Source: Kibdelosporangium persicum
Lineage (GTDB): Bacteria; Actinomycetota; Actinomycetes; Mycobacteriales; Pseudonocardiaceae
NCBI RefSeq assembly: GCF_013280595.1
Contig: NZ_JAAATY010000047.1
Span: forward strand, 1 to 62,142
Direction: 5' to 3'
Length of the DNA stretch: 62,142 nucleotides
Shown here: positions 7,801-16,000 of the stretch, piece after piece
Layout: the number at the start of each line of letters is the position of its first letter
How positions within the stretch are numbered: the first letter of the stretch is position 1
The notes under the pieces: generated by a model
What the model was told of the DNA's origin: nothing
Seen by the model: only the letters and a program-made list of their open reading frames with translations
Databases searched by the model: none
Translations under genes and position numbers: made by a program

Positions 7801-9006
7801 ATGCGACGGATCGCCGTGCTCCTCGTCACACTTGCCGCCCTGACCGCCTGTACCGAGTCCAACGCGGGCAGAGTCCCGCCACCGGCCAGCGCGAACGGGC
7901 AAGCCAGCACGCCGCAGGAGGCGCCCGCCCCCGGCATGAGGATCGAGACGGTCGCCGGTGGCCTGGAGCACGGCTGGGACATCGCCTTCCTGCCGGACGG
8001 CAAGGCGCTGGTCAGCCAGCGTCCCGGCAAGCTCGCACTGCTGTCGTCGACCCGGCCGGGCGCGACCGTCACGCAGGTCCAGGCCGATTTCACCGACGTG
8101 CTCGCGGTCGGCGAAGGCGGGCTGATGGGCATGGTGCTCGACCCGGACTTCGCCACGAACCGCGAGTTCATCACGTGCCAGACGTACAAGGAGAACGGCG
8201 TCGGCGTGGACGTCCGGCTGGTCCGCTGGCGCCTCGCGGCCGACGGTTCGAGTGCGCAACGCGTCAACGTCATGCTGTCCGGCCTGCCGGTCGCCCGCAA
8301 CGGCAGGCACTCCGGCTGCCGTCCGGCGATCGCGCCGGATGGTGCCCTGATCGTCGGCACCGGTGACACCGCACGCGCGCCGATCTCGCAGGACCGCACG
8401 AACCTCGGCGGCAAGGTGTTGCGGCTGGACGTCAAGACCGGTGGCCCCGCCCAGGGCAATCCGTTCAGCTCCGCGCAGAACCCCAACGAGCAGCGGCTTT
8501 TCACCTACGGCCACCGCAACGTGCAGGGCGTCGCGATCCGCCCGGGCAGCGGTCAGATCATCACCGCCGAGCACGGCCCGGACAAGAACGACGAGATCAA
8601 CGTCGAACTGGCCGGCCGGAACTACGGCTGGGACCCGGCCAAAGGCGGCACCGAGACCAGCTACGACGAGGACGTCCCGATGACCGACCTGCAGCGGTTC
8701 CCCGACGCGGTGCCCGCGTTGTGGGAGTCGGGCGACCGCACCGAGGCGGTCTGCGCGGCGACGTTCCTCGACGGGCCGCAGTGGGGCACCATGAACGGTT
8801 CGCTCGTGGTGACCGCGTTGAAGGGCGCGAAACTCCTGCTGTTCAAGATGGACGACGCGGGCAAGATCCAGTCGGTGTCCGTGCCCCCGGAGTTCGACGA
8901 CGACTGGGGCAGGCTGCGCGCGGCGCGGCAGGGCCCCGACGGCGCCCTGTACGTCACGACTTCCAACGGCAACGACGACAAGCTGCTGCGAGTCACCCTA
9001 GGGTGA
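7801..9006 (+). CDS. PQQ-dependent glucose/sorbosone dehydrogenase family lipoprotein
   Basis: 401 residues from ATG 7801; an in-frame ATG at 7789 would add four residues, and neither has a clear Shine-Dalgarno. The N-terminus MRRIAVLLVTLAALTAC is a lipoprotein signal with a lipobox ending at Cys17, followed by a Pro/Ala-rich linker. The body is a six-bladed propeller of the soluble aldose dehydrogenase (Asd/GdhB) type: HGWDIAFLPDG, GEGGLMGMVLDPDF, NGRHSGCRPAIAPDG, TYGHRNVQGVAIRPGSG, AEHGPDKNDEIN and NYGWDPA are all family blocks. Expected role: PQQ-dependent oxidation of sugars on the outer face of the membrane. No PQQ biosynthesis genes are in this window. The acyl ligase starts 4 bp downstream, suggesting one transcript. 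Confidence 0.87.
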   Translation: MRRIAVLLVTLAALTACTESNAGRVPPPASANGQASTPQEAPAPGMRIETVAGGLEHGWDIAFLPDGKALVSQRPGKLALLSSTRPGATVTQVQADFTDVLAVGEGGLMGMVLDPDFATNREFITCQTYKENGVGVDVRLVRWRLAADGSSAQRVNVMLSGLPVARNGRHSGCRPAIAPDGALIVGTGDTARAPISQDRTNLGGKVLRLDVKTGGPAQGNPFSSAQNPNEQRLFTYGHRNVQGVAIRPGSGQIITAEHGPDKNDEINVELAGRNYGWDPAKGGTETSYDEDVPMTDLQRFPDAVPALWESGDRTEAVCAATFLDGPQWGTMNGSLVVTALKGAKLLLFKMDDAGKIQSVSVPPEFDDDWGRLRAARQGPDGALYVTTSNGNDDKLLRVTLG

Positions 9007-9010
9007 GCCC

Positions 9011-10432
9011 ATGTCCTTTCCCGACGCGGTTTTCGCCGCCCTGCGCACCGACCCGTCGAAGATCGCCGTGGAGCACGGGCAGCGCGCGGTCACCAAGACC
9101 GAGTTGCTCAACCTGACCAGCCGGATCGCCGCGGGAATGCGCGCGGCCGGTGTCAAACGCGGCTCCGGCGTGGCGATGACCACCGAGGTGACACCGGAGG
9201 CGTTGGCCGCGTACCTGGCCGCGTGGGCGTTGGGTGCCCGTGTCGTCGGGGTCCGGCCGGGGTTCAGCGCCAAGCAACTCGACCACATCCTCGGTGACGG
9301 GCTCGACCTGATCGTCACCGACGCGAAGCTGCCTGCCCTCGCGGACACCGAAGACGAGCCGTTGATCCTCACCTCGCGACCGGACCAGGTGGCCCGGTTG
9401 GTCTATACCAGCGGGAGCACCGGTCTACCGAAGGCGTGCGCACAGACATATCAGGCGCTCGCCGATCACTACACGTGGAATCCGGACACCTGGGATGCGC
9501 CGACCGCGGCGATGGCGGCGGCGTGCGACCGGTTCCTGTTGTTCGGCAGCCTGGCCAGCGCCGTGGTGCAGGACTTCCTCGCACTGTGCCTGCTGCACGG
9601 CGGAACCGCCGTCATCCCCACGCGGCTGAAGTTCCCCGACGTCCTCGCCGAGGAACAGATCAGCTTCAGCATCATGAACGTGCCTCGGCTGTACGCGATG
9701 CTGGATTCGTTACGGGACAACCCTCTCGACCTGAGCAGCCTGCGCGGCATGCTCGTCGCCGGCTCGCCGCTGGCGCCACACCGCCTGCAGGAGGCCATGG
9801 AGCGCATCGGCCCGGTGATCTACCACCAGTACGGCCAGAGCGAGACCGGCGGCCTGACCATCACCACTCCCGCCGAGATAGCGGCCGGACGCCTCGACAC
9901 CGTCGGGAAACCGCACCAGCGCGCGGAGATCGAGGTCCGGGACGGCGAGATCTGGGCCCGTACCCCGTGGATGATGCGGGACTACTGGGAAAACCCTTCG
10001 GAGACGCAGGAAGTGGTCGTCGACGGCTGGATCAGGACACGCGATCTCGGCGAGCTGCGGGACGGTTACCTGCACCTGACCGGACGCGCGCGGGACGTCG
10101 TGATCGTCAACGGTTACCCCGTCTACGCCGGGCCGATCGAGCGCGTGCTGGCCGGCCACGCCGACGTCGATCAGGCGTATGTCGTCGGCCCGGAAGAGGT
10201 TCTGCACGCGTTCGTGATCCCGATGCCCGGCAGGGAACCGTCCCGTGCGGAACTGTCCACTTTGGTCCGTGACGAGCTGGGGCCGGACAGCGTGCCCGCC
10301 ACGATCACGTTCATCGACTCGGTCCCGGTGGCTCCCAGCGGCAAGCCGGACAAGGCGGCGTTGCTGCGCCGTGACCGGTCTGGACCGGCACCACAACTCG
10401 TCACCGGAAGCCAGCATTCCCTTGACACGTGA
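9011..10432 (+). CDS. AMP-dependent acyl-CoA synthetase/ligase
   Basis: 473 residues, slightly short for the family. ATG 9011 is preceded by GGGTGAG and lies 4 bp after the dehydrogenase stop. Adenylate-forming motifs in order: the A3 P-loop VYTSGSTGLPKA, A5 YGQSETGG, A7/A8 region IRTRDLGELRDGYLHLTGRARDVVIVNGYPVY, and A10 PSGKPDKAAL with the catalytic lysine. It should activate a carboxylic acid as acyl-AMP and transfer it to CoA or another thiol. The substrate cannot be read from the sequence. An alternative is a stand-alone adenylation domain of secondary metabolism, but no carrier protein is nearby. Confidence 0.85.
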   Translation: MSFPDAVFAALRTDPSKIAVEHGQRAVTKTELLNLTSRIAAGMRAAGVKRGSGVAMTTEVTPEALAAYLAAWALGARVVGVRPGFSAKQLDHILGDGLDLIVTDAKLPALADTEDEPLILTSRPDQVARLVYTSGSTGLPKACAQTYQALADHYTWNPDTWDAPTAAMAAACDRFLLFGSLASAVVQDFLALCLLHGGTAVIPTRLKFPDVLAEEQISFSIMNVPRLYAMLDSLRDNPLDLSSLRGMLVAGSPLAPHRLQEAMERIGPVIYHQYGQSETGGLTITTPAEIAAGRLDTVGKPHQRAEIEVRDGEIWARTPWMMRDYWENPSETQEVVVDGWIRTRDLGELRDGYLHLTGRARDVVIVNGYPVYAGPIERVLAGHADVDQAYVVGPEEVLHAFVIPMPGREPSRAELSTLVRDELGPDSVPATITFIDSVPVAPSGKPDKAALLRRDRSGPAPQLVTGSQHSLDT

Positions 10433-10500
10433 CACTTTTCCGCCACCACCACGTTCGGCCGTCCGTGTCGGCGACTCACCCGGATGGGGTACGTTGAGGT

Positions 10501-10522
10501 CAGTTGATTCAAGCTTCAACTG
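10501..10522. promoter_or_regulatory. Palindrome upstream of the 50-residue gene
   Basis: CAGTTGA at 10501-10507 and TCAACTG at 10516-10522 form perfect 7-bp arms around TTCAAGCT. It sits 36 bp before the start of the small gene, in the position of a promoter or operator. It could be a transcription-factor site; no matching regulator is identified. Confidence 0.45.
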
Positions 10523-10558
10523 CTTCACAGGGATCGCACGCACGAGGGGATCACAGAA

Positions 10559-10711
10559 ATGGCCAAGCACGCAGCAGGACCAGGGGCACCCGCCTTCGAG
10601 ATCACGGACGCCGACCGCAACCACCCGCCGAAGCACAGCCAGGAAGAGCGCAGGCCGGACGCCCTGCGCCGCGTGCTGATCGACGTCAAGAACATCAGGA
10701 AGGCCGGCTGA
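10559..10711 (+). CDS. Small 50-residue hydrophilic protein of unknown function
   Basis: ATG 10559 to TGA 10709-10711, in a frame not occupied by any longer gene. A good ribosome binding site (GAGGGG, 10544-10549) precedes the start. The product begins MAKHAAGPGAPAFEITDADR and continues with KHSQEERRPDALRRVLIDVK. It is very polar with a short amphipathic helix at the end, and has no signal peptide, cysteine or membrane segment. Codons show the strong third-position G/C of real genes here. It sits between the acyl-CoA ligase and a TetR gene, with its own upstream palindrome and a terminator 18 bp after its stop, so it looks like a free-standing unit. I do not recognise the family. Confidence 0.6.
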   Translation: MAKHAAGPGAPAFEITDADRNHPPKHSQEERRPDALRRVLIDVKNIRKAG

Positions 10712-10729
10712 CCCCGCCCGCAGGTCCCT

Positions 10730-10775
10730 CTCGTGAGTGTTTATCAGGGTTAGAACACGGATAAACACTCACGAG
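10730..10775. terminator. Recurrent palindromic hairpin, copy 1
   Basis: Perfect 16-bp arms CTCGTGAGTGTTTATC (10730-10745) and the complement (10760-10775), with 14 nt between. It lies between the convergent small gene and tetR gene, 6 bp before the tetR stop. Nearly the same element recurs at 18391-18438 and 44827-44872, always between convergent genes. Probably a bidirectional terminator. Confidence 0.8.
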
Positions 10776-10781
10776 GTCTGT

Positions 10782-11417
10782 TCAGCGGCGGGGTTTCGGC
10801 TTGTGCTCCAGGTGGGACAACCCGTTCCACGCCAAGTTCACCAGATGCGCCACCACATCCGCCTTACGCGGCTTGCGCACGTCCAACCACCACTGCCCGG
10901 TCAACGCCACCATCCCCACCAACGCCTGCGCGTACAGACCGGCCAGCTTCGCGTCATAACCACGACTACTGAAATGCACACCCAGGATGTGCTCGACGTG
11001 ACTCGCGATGTCCGACAGCAGGCTCGAAAACGTGCCCGTCGCACTCGCCACCGGCGAATCCCGCACCAGAATCCGGAACCCGTCGGTCGACAAGTCCACA
11101 TAGTCCAGCAACGCCGTCGCCGCGTGCTCCAACAGCGTCCGCGGATGCATCTCCTCCGACAACGACGCCGTGATCGCCGACAGCAACTGGTCCATCTCGC
11201 GGTCCACCACCACCGCGTAGATGCCTTCCTTACCCCCGAAATGCTCGTACACCACCGGCTTGCTCACGCCGGCCCGGTGCGCGATCTCCTCGATCGACGC
11301 ACCGTCGAAGCCCTTCTCGGCGAACAGCGCACGGGCGACGTCCAGCAGTTGCCGCCGGCGTTGGGTCCCGGTCATCCGGACCCGCGCCGCCGGCGGCCCC
11401 GCCTCTTTACGTCTCAC
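10782..11417 (-). CDS. TetR family transcriptional regulator, probable fatty-acid regulator
   Basis: 211 residues from GTG 11417. The TetR N-terminal helix-turn-helix is clear: RRRQLLDVARALFAEKGFDGASIEEIAHRAGVSKPVVYEHFGGKEGIY (residues ~19-66). The C-terminal ligand domain ends LAWNGLSHLEHKPKPRR; this W-x-GLSH ending resembles mycobacterial FasR (Rv3208), from memory. It lies 18 bp downstream of the desaturase gene on the same strand, so the two may be cotranscribed. The desaturase promoter carries a 17-bp perfect TetR-type palindrome (12435-12451) that is the obvious candidate operator. Expected role: acyl-CoA-responsive control of membrane lipid synthesis. Ligand and sign of regulation are inference. 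Confidence 0.85.
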   Translation of the reverse strand: MRRKEAGPPAARVRMTGTQRRRQLLDVARALFAEKGFDGASIEEIAHRAGVSKPVVYEHFGGKEGIYAVVVDREMDQLLSAITASLSEEMHPRTLLEHAATALLDYVDLSTDGFRILVRDSPVASATGTFSSLLSDIASHVEHILGVHFSSRGYDAKLAGLYAQALVGMVALTGQWWLDVRKPRKADVVAHLVNLAWNGLSHLEHKPKPRR

Positions 11418-11435
11418 CCGGACACACTAGCCATC

Positions 11436-12395
11436 TCAGTCCTTGCCGACGGCCAGCCGGGCCAGCCGCTGCTCGGTCGGCCAGCGCACGTCGTACACCC
11501 AGCCGAACTTCTCGAAGATCCAGATCAGCCGCGCGGACGTGTCGATCTGGCCGCGCTGCACGCCGTGCCGGGCGCAGGTCGGGTCGGCGTGGTGCAGGTT
11601 GTGCCACGACTCGCCGAACGACAGGATCGCCAGCGGCCAGAAGTTCGCGGCCTTGTCACGGCTCTTGAACGGCCGCTCGCCGATCATGTGGCAGATCGAG
11701 TTGGTCGACCACGTCACGTGGTGCAGGATCGCCACCCGCACGAAACCGGCCCAGAAGAACGCGGTCAGCGCGCCCCACCAGGACCAGGTGATCAGTCCAC
11801 CGAGGACGGCGGGCAGCACGAAGGTCAGCGTGGTGAACAGCACGAAGAGCTTGTTGACCTTGACGATGTCCTTGTCGGCCATCAGGTCCGGGGCGAACCG
11901 CTGCTTGTTGGTGACGTCCCGCTCGAAGATCCAGCCCATGTGCGCGTGCCAGAAACCCTTGGCCAGCGCCCACGGCGAGGTGCCGAACAGCCACGGCGAG
12001 TGCGGGTCGCCCTCACGGTCGGAGAACGCGTGGTGCCTGCGGTGGTCGGCGACCCAGGTGATCGGCGGCGACTGCACCGCCATGCTGCCCATCACCGCCA
12101 GCATGATCCGCATCGGCCGCTTGGCCTTGAACGAGTTGTGCGTGAACAGCCGGTGGTAACCGACGGTCACGCCCAGGCCGCTGAAGTAGAAGAAGAACAG
12201 CGACAGGCCGACGTCAACCCAGCTCAACCCCCAACCCCACAACAGCGGAACGGCCGCGATGAGCGCCGCGAACGGCAGCAGGATGAACGCGTACACGGCG
12301 ATCTGCGTCGCCAGGTTCCGCCGGCCCTCGAAGAGCGGTTTCGGGCCCTGGTCACCCGCTGCCTGCTCCTCGGACTTGTCGAGGGTTGTCGTCAT
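11436..12395 (-). CDS. Acyl-CoA/fatty acid desaturase (membrane di-iron, delta-9 type)
   Basis: 319 residues from ATG 12395, with GAGG 5 bp upstream; a GTG six bases earlier is less likely. The three histidine boxes of membrane desaturases are present: HRLFTH, HRRHH and HNLHH, plus the extra DP-HSPW and NSICH blocks of the stearoyl-CoA desaturase group. Several hydrophobic helices flank them (IAVYAFILLPFAALIAAVPLLW, VGLSLFFFYFSGLGVTVGY, LFVLFTTLTFVLPAVLGGLI). The enzyme inserts a cis double bond into a saturated acyl chain at the membrane using O2 and a di-iron centre, and needs an electron donor that is not encoded nearby. Its promoter has an IdeR/DtxR-like box and a large palindrome, which suggests control by iron and by the adjacent TetR protein. 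Confidence 0.92.
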   Translation of the reverse strand: MTTTLDKSEEQAAGDQGPKPLFEGRRNLATQIAVYAFILLPFAALIAAVPLLWGWGLSWVDVGLSLFFFYFSGLGVTVGYHRLFTHNSFKAKRPMRIMLAVMGSMAVQSPPITWVADHRRHHAFSDREGDPHSPWLFGTSPWALAKGFWHAHMGWIFERDVTNKQRFAPDLMADKDIVKVNKLFVLFTTLTFVLPAVLGGLITWSWWGALTAFFWAGFVRVAILHHVTWSTNSICHMIGERPFKSRDKAANFWPLAILSFGESWHNLHHADPTCARHGVQRGQIDTSARLIWIFEKFGWVYDVRWPTEQRLARLAVGKD

Positions 12396-12413
12396 AAGCA
12401 CCTCACGTCTGAC

Positions 12414-12432
12414 TTAGGTCAGCCTTACCTAC
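12414..12432. promoter_or_regulatory. IdeR/DtxR-type iron box in the desaturase promoter
   Basis: TTAGGTCAGCCTTACCTAC matches the recalled consensus TWAGGTWAGSCTWACCTWA at 17 of 19 positions. It ends 19 bp upstream of the desaturase ATG (12395) and overlaps by 5 bp the larger palindrome at 12428-12458. Such boxes are bound by Fe(II)-loaded DtxR/IdeR repressors. The target gene encodes an iron enzyme, which fits. Confidence 0.65.
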
Positions 12433-12458
12433 GATGTCGTAACTTACGACAGGGTAGG
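12428..12458. promoter_or_regulatory. 31-bp palindromic operator, probable TetR site
   Basis: Perfect core TGTCGTAACTTACGACA (12435-12451; 8-bp arms around one C) extended by CCTAC at 12428-12432 and GTAGG at 12454-12458, all symmetric about 12443. Size and symmetry fit a TetR dimer (or dimer pair) site. The adjacent TetR gene (10782-11417) is the likely partner. Confidence 0.75.
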
Positions 12459-12648
12459 TTGCCCGAGCCGCCCGGCGCCACCCCGGCAGCCCCAGTTTCG
12501 GACCCCTAGCACACCTGGTAAGTACCCGCCTGTGACGCTCCTAACGCCCGTTCGGACCGTGCGCGAGAACAAATTCCACCGGGTGTCTGTCGCTCGGCCA
12601 CCCCACTCGTGCAACGATGTGCAACCGTGAGCCTTCACGGGCCCACAG

Positions 12649-12719
12649 TCCGCCGTGGTGTAAAGGCAGCACCTCAGATTTTGGTTCTGATGGTCCAGGT
12701 TCGATCCCTGGCGGCGGAG
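12649..12719 (+). tRNA. tRNA-Gln (anticodon TTG)
   Basis: Full cloverleaf by eye. Acceptor TCCGCCG (12649-12655) pairs with CGGCGGA (12712-12718), discriminator G at 12719. The anticodon stem TCAGA/TCTGA encloses loop TTTTGGT, giving anticodon TTG. The T arm is CCAGG-TTCGATC-CCTGG. CCA is not encoded. Confidence 0.95.
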
Positions 12720-12845
12720 CGGTCGAGCTGAACACCGGGTGTTGGACGGGCAGGGGGTGCACCGCTGCGCAACGAGTCGGACGAGGAGCACCCGCCCGCG
12801 CTGGATAAGAAGTCCGACGCGTGGCTGGTCAGTCGTGCCAGCGAG

Positions 12846-14489
12846 TTGCTGGCGATCACGCAGAGCGCTGGACGTGACACACAGGTCCAGAACGTTCACG
12901 AGGTCGACAGCATGTTGGCCGAAGCACAACACCGGGGCGAACCGCGCATGGTCGCCCAGCTCCTGCGTTCCGCCGTCGCCATCCGCCTGGTGACCAACGG
13001 TGAGCAGAGCACCGCGCAGCCGTACCTCGACGAGATGATGGCGCACACCCGCAGGCACGGCCTGCTGGTGCTGGAAGCCGACACGCACGCGCTCAAAGGG
13101 CGCTTCATGTTGATGCTGGGCGCCGAGGACACCGCGCTGACCGAGGCGGCTATCGCGCTCGCCATGCTCGACGACGACCTGCCGTTGGACACCACGCTCA
13201 ACCGCCGTACGTGGAACATGATGCTGGCGTCCACCCTGATGGACATCGGCCTGGTGCTCACCCAGCTCGGCGTGTACGAGGAAGCCGACCAGGTGATGAA
13301 CCGGGCCAGCAGGTACATCCGGGACAGCCCGGTCCCGCACCAGATCTCGGTGCACCTGATCAACCGGATCCGGATGCTCGTCGGCTGGGGCCTGCGGCTG
13401 GAGCGCGTGGACCAGTCGCGGATCGCGCGGGAGAAGTTCGAGACCGCCGCGGCGATAGCCGAGGCCGTCGAAGGGCCGTTCCGTGAGTCGCTGTTCCCCC
13501 GGCAGGCCGACAAGTCCGCGGCCGAGCAGGTGCCGGTCGTGGCCGCCGCGCTCGCGCTGGCGAATCCGTCGTCCGCGCACGTCGAGCGGTTGTTCGAGAT
13601 CAAACCGACCGCGAAGTACGCCCGTGAGCTGATCATCACCGCCATCGCGCTGGCCCGGTGCCTCGAACAGACCGGCCTGGTGCACGAGGCCGTCGACGTG
13701 CTGGCCGAATCCCGCCGGGCGCTGGAGGACGACCCGTCCGAGCCGACGCTGCGGCTGTGCCTGATCCGTGAGTTCGCCCGGCTGTCCGGGCCGAACGGCG
13801 GCGAGCGCACGTTGAGCGCACTGGAGAGCTACGCGCAGGAGCTCGAAACCCAGCTGTGGGAGATGCGCGAGTCGCGGATCGCGACGCTTAACACCCGCCG
13901 CGAACACGAACGGCTGACCCGTAAGCACGGCGAGACCGAGCGAAAGGCGATGCAGGACCCGTTGACGGGCCTGCCGAACCGGCGTGCGCTGGACGAGCGC
14001 CTCGAAGCGCTGTCCGCGTCGGCCGACAACCACCCGATGGCGCTCGCGCTCGTGGACCTCGACGGGTTCAAGGAGGTGAACGACCAGTATTCACACGCCG
14101 ACGGCGACGACGTCCTGCGTGTGGTCGCAAGCACGGTGCGTGACGCGTTGCGTGGCGGCGACATGGTCGCGCGGTATGGCGGCGACGAGTTCGTGGTGCT
14201 GCTGCCGGGCGCGCCGCTGCACGCCGCCGAAGCCGCGCTCAACCGTGCGGTCAAGGCGGTCTCCAAGCTGCCCCATGACCTTTCCCACGGTGTGACGTTG
14301 TCAGTCGGCGTGGTCGCACTGCGTCAGAACGAGACCGCGGCGCGTGCGCTCGCCCGGGCGGACGCGGCGATGTACGAAGCGAAACGCAGCGGCGGCAACG
14401 GAGTCGCGGCCGTCACCATGAGCACCGAAACCGCACAGTCCGGGCGACTTGTGGACGACCCCGCGTGGGCGCTGCCGGAGGCAACGTAG
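12846..14489 (+). CDS. GGDEF diguanylate cyclase with helical-repeat N-terminus
   Basis: 547 residues from TTG 12846, but the true start is probably earlier. The frame is open from 12732, and a CTG at 12765 has AGGGGG 8 bp upstream and would restore a helix (SDAWLVSRASELLAI) that the TTG start cuts. Residues ~20-350 are TPR-like helices (NVHEVDSMLAEAQ, LTQLGVYEEADQVMNRAS). A short coiled coil (LETQLWEMRESRIATLNTRREHERL) leads into a complete GGDEF domain: DPLTGLPNRRALDERL, DLDGFKEVND, RYGGDEFVVLLPG. The inhibitory I-site RxxD is present (RGGD five residues before GGDEF). It should make c-di-GMP and be feedback-inhibited. No phosphodiesterase is nearby. Confidence 0.9.
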   Translation: MLAITQSAGRDTQVQNVHEVDSMLAEAQHRGEPRMVAQLLRSAVAIRLVTNGEQSTAQPYLDEMMAHTRRHGLLVLEADTHALKGRFMLMLGAEDTALTEAAIALAMLDDDLPLDTTLNRRTWNMMLASTLMDIGLVLTQLGVYEEADQVMNRASRYIRDSPVPHQISVHLINRIRMLVGWGLRLERVDQSRIAREKFETAAAIAEAVEGPFRESLFPRQADKSAAEQVPVVAAALALANPSSAHVERLFEIKPTAKYARELIITAIALARCLEQTGLVHEAVDVLAESRRALEDDPSEPTLRLCLIREFARLSGPNGGERTLSALESYAQELETQLWEMRESRIATLNTRREHERLTRKHGETERKAMQDPLTGLPNRRALDERLEALSASADNHPMALALVDLDGFKEVNDQYSHADGDDVLRVVASTVRDALRGGDMVARYGGDEFVVLLPGAPLHAAEAALNRAVKAVSKLPHDLSHGVTLSVGVVALRQNETAARALARADAAMYEAKRSGGNGVAAVTMSTETAQSGRLVDDPAWALPEAT

Positions 14490-14536
14490 GATCGTTACCT
14501 GGTGTTATCCGTACGGATTCGGCAGGGAGATCGCTG

Positions 14537-16000
14537 ATGCCCCAGGGTGGGAACGCCCAGCTCAGCACCGTTGTACTCGCCGCTGGCGAGGGCACGCGGA
14601 TGCGCTCGTCGACCCCCAAGGTGCTCCACCCGATCGCCGGCCGGCCGCTCGTCGAGCACGCCGTCCGTGCGGTAGCCGGACTCGACCCCGACCACCTCGT
14701 GGTCGTCGTCGGGCACGGCCGCGCCGCGGTCACCGAGCACCTCGAAGGTCTCACGAACGCGCTGGAGCGCAAGGTGACCACGGCCGTGCAGGCCGAGCAG
14801 AAGGGCACCGGGCACGCCGTGTCGTGCGGCCTTGCCGAACTGCCGGGCACCCTGAGCGGGACGGTCATCGTCACTTACGGCGACGTGCCGTTGCTCGAGA
14901 CGGAGACGCTTTCGGCCTTGCTGGCCGAGCACTCGTCCTCCGGCAACGCGGTGACGGTGCTGACGGCGGTGGTCGGAGACCCCACCGGCTACGGCCGGAT
15001 CGTGCGGGACAGCGACGGCGCGGTGACCGCGATCGTCGAGCACAAGGACGCCGACGAGGACCAACTGACGATCACCGAGATCAACTCCGGGATCTACGCG
15101 TTCGACGCCGAGGTGCTCGTCGACGGCCTGTCGCGGCTGAGCACCGACAACGCCCAGGGCGAGCTGTACCTGACCGACGTGCTGGGCATCGCACGCGGCG
15201 ACGGCCGCCGGGTCGGCGCGTTGGCGTGCGTCGACCCGTGGCAGGTCGAAGGCGTGAACGACCGGGTTCAGCTGGCGCGTCTGGGTGCCGAACTGAACCG
15301 CAGGCTGCTGGAGCGCTGGATGCGGTCCGGGGTGTCGGTGATCGACACCAACAGCGTGTGGCTGGACGCCGGGGTGACGCTGGCCCGGGACGTCCTGATC
15401 GAGCCGAACGTCCAGCTGCGCGGGTCGACCAGCGTCGGCGAGGGCGCCACCATCGGTCCCGACACGACGCTGACCAACGTGACCGTGGCCGAGGGCGCGA
15501 CGGTCATCCGTACGCACGGTTCGGACTCGACCATCGGCGCGGGCGCGTCGGTGGGCCCGTTCGCCTACCTGCGGCCCGGCACCTCGCTCGGCGAGAAGGG
15601 CAAGATCGGCACGTTCGTCGAGGTCAAGAACTCCGAGATCGGGACGGGCACGAAGGTCCCGCACCTGTCGTACATCGGCGACGCGACCATCGGCGAGTAC
15701 AGCAACATCGGCGCCGCAAGCGTCACAGTGAACTACGACGGTGTGACCAAGCACCGCACCACCATCGGCTCGCACGCCCGGACCGGTTGCGACAACATGT
15801 TCGTCGCCCCGGTCACGATCGGCGACGGCGCCTACAGCGGCGCCGGCACCGTGATCCGGCGGGACGTCCCGCCGGGCGCGCTCGCAGTCTCCGGCGGTCC
15901 GCAGCGCAACCTCGAGGGCTGGGTGGTCAACCGCCGCCCCGGCACCGCGGCGGCCGCGGCGGCACTGGCCGCACAAGAAGTCGAGGAGCAGCAACCATGA
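14537..16000 (+). CDS. glmU: Bifunctional UDP-GlcNAc pyrophosphorylase / glucosamine-1-phosphate acetyltransferase GlmU
   Basis: 487 residues, normal for actinobacterial GlmU. ATG 14537 is chosen for its GGGAG site and the N-terminal MPQGGNAQLSTVVLAAGEGTRM. The N-terminal uridylyltransferase has the LAAGEGTRMRSSTPKVLH loop, and YGDVPLL and GYGRIVRD blocks. The C-terminal left-handed beta-helix acetyltransferase has hexapeptide repeats (VGEGATIGPDTTL) and SYIGDATIGEYSNIGAASVTVNYDG. It makes UDP-GlcNAc for peptidoglycan, in the cytoplasm. The stop overlaps the prs start (ATGA), so the two genes are translationally coupled, as in many actinobacteria. Confidence 0.97.
   Translation: MPQGGNAQLSTVVLAAGEGTRMRSSTPKVLHPIAGRPLVEHAVRAVAGLDPDHLVVVVGHGRAAVTEHLEGLTNALERKVTTAVQAEQKGTGHAVSCGLAELPGTLSGTVIVTYGDVPLLETETLSALLAEHSSSGNAVTVLTAVVGDPTGYGRIVRDSDGAVTAIVEHKDADEDQLTITEINSGIYAFDAEVLVDGLSRLSTDNAQGELYLTDVLGIARGDGRRVGALACVDPWQVEGVNDRVQLARLGAELNRRLLERWMRSGVSVIDTNSVWLDAGVTLARDVLIEPNVQLRGSTSVGEGATIGPDTTLTNVTVAEGATVIRTHGSDSTIGAGASVGPFAYLRPGTSLGEKGKIGTFVEVKNSEIGTGTKVPHLSYIGDATIGEYSNIGAASVTVNYDGVTKHRTTIGSHARTGCDNMFVAPVTIGDGAYSGAGTVIRRDVPPGALAVSGGPQRNLEGWVVNRRPGTAAAAAALAAQEVEEQQP

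Noticed and set aside
10737-12509. 590-codon plus-strand ORF opposite tetR and the desaturase
   Set aside because: It begins inside the recurrent hairpin and runs antisense to two clearly recognised genes; the product is low-complexity and basic.
12444-14033. 529-codon minus-strand ORF spanning tRNA-Gln
   Set aside because: It covers a tRNA and runs antisense to the GGDEF gene, whose motifs are intact.
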